NCBI RefSeq assembly: GCF_000969835.1
Contig: NZ_KQ033912.1
Span: forward strand, 965,126 to 1,029,125
Reading direction: 5' to 3'
DNA length: 64,000 nt
Source of the DNA: Parabacteroides goldsteinii DSM 19448 = WAL 12034
GTDB lineage: Bacteria; Bacteroidota; Bacteroidia; Bacteroidales; Tannerellaceae
The notes beneath the pieces were generated by a model, which was not told the DNA's origin, searched no databases, and was given only the letters and a program-made list of their open reading frames with translations. Positions 63,668 to 64,000 of the stretch are shown here, one piece after another. The number at the start of each line of letters is the position of its first letter. Position 1 is the first letter of the stretch. A program made the translations under genes and the position numbers.

Positions 63668-64000
63668 TTATAAGATTAATTGCTCACTTGTCTTACCGAA
63701 ACGGCGTTCACGTTGCTGGTAATACAATATAGCTTCATACAACTCTTCTTCTCTGAATGCCGGCCAAAAAACATCGGTAAAGTAGAACTCCGCATACGAA
63801 CATTGCCACAGCAGAAAGTTACTGATGCGTTTTTCTCCTCCGGTTCGAATCAGCAGATCCGGATCGGGAATGCCTTTGGTCGTCAGGTGGTCCGAGACCA
63901 CTGCCTCGGTTATATCGTTGGGGTTTATTTTCTTTTCCAGTACTTGAACGGCGAGCTGTCTGACAGCTTCTGTTATTTCCCAGCGGGAAGAATAACTAAG
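63668..64000 (-). CDS. uppS: isoprenyl (undecaprenyl) diphosphate synthase, partial
   Basis: The C-terminal about 110 residues are visible; the start is beyond the right edge. Begins [20 protein letters not shown], then the family segments [20 protein letters not shown] and [15 protein letters not shown], the cis-prenyltransferase signature. Makes the C55 lipid carrier for wall and LPS synthesis. It precedes bamA in the same operon. Confidence 0.93.
   Translation of the reverse strand, partial: LSYSSRWEITEAVRQLAVQVLEKKINPNDITEAVVSDHLTTKGIPDPDLLIRTGGEKRISNFLLWQCSYAEFYFTDVFWPAFREEELYEAILYYQQRERRFGKTSEQLIL

Overview
The window looks like a chromosomal segment of a gut-type Bacteroidales bacterium, most likely Parabacteroides or a close Tannerellaceae relative (inference). 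Pointers are the Bacteroidetes promoter signature (TTTG/TTG, about 19-21 bp, TAnnTTTG) in front of many genes, a SusC/SusD pair, a PorQ-type type IX secretion protein with a large secreted protein bearing a type IX-like C-terminal tail, a Bacteroidales-style ExbB/membrane protein/ExbD/ExbD operon, and the order uppS-bamA-ompH-ompH-murI. Most of the window is ordinary core genome. The accessory or variable parts are about 1-8.3 kb, 33.7-36.5 kb and 43.7-55.3 kb.

Layout. 1-6.6 kb: a partial exported protein and a 1705-residue secreted surface protein, both on the minus strand. 6.6-8.3 kb: a gene-free, repeat-rich stretch with two arrays of 22-bp period and a MITE-like inverted-repeat structure. 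8.3-18.4 kb: thyA-folA, a giant alpha-2-macroglobulin-like protein, two DUF1573 proteins and meaB. 18.5-22.2 kb (minus): pfkA, ispH, cmk and porQ. 22.4-27.6 kb (plus): tonB, a polyprenyl synthetase, tatD, tRNA-Ser and the exb operon. 27.6-33.3 kb: a GNAT acetyltransferase, an Lrp-type regulator, asnS, an RGG-rich pseudouridine synthase and purB. 33.4-36.6 kb: two identical tRNA-Val genes, a 448-bp hairpin-bounded repeat, an Xre regulator divergent from an orphan gene, a DoxX protein and tRNA-Arg. 36.8-43.7 kb: asnA-ung, an LptD-like protein, an HD-domain protein, a small basic/acidic protein and a NamZ-like muramidase. 43.7-46.4 kb: an MG/plug-domain surface protein split in two at a G7 tract. 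46.5-55.2 kb: a lipoprotein, an inverted-repeat-rich spacer, a SusC/SusD/lipoprotein operon and an exported orphan. 55.3-64 kb: two META lipoproteins, an M23 peptidase-like protein, YccF, a VanX-type dipeptidase, murI, two OmpH/Skp chaperones, bamA and the end of uppS.

How it fits together. Much of the window builds or serves the envelope: BamA, Skp/OmpH and LptD insert outer-membrane components; UppS, MurI, NamZ, the M23 protein and the VanX-like dipeptidase make or recycle peptidoglycan; TonB-ExbB-ExbD energises transporters such as the SusC/SusD pair; PorQ belongs to the export route that probably carries the 1705-residue protein.

The most notable find is upstream of susC. A perfect 20-bp inverted repeat (48142-48161 and 48324-48343) brackets about 160 bp that holds a promoter-like sequence pointing at susC. 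This is the architecture of an invertible, phase-variable promoter. A second candidate switch is the G7 tract at 45336-45342, where one extra G (or a -1 ribosomal slip) would join two halves of a large surface protein. No CRISPR array, rRNA operon, transposase or recombinase gene was seen.
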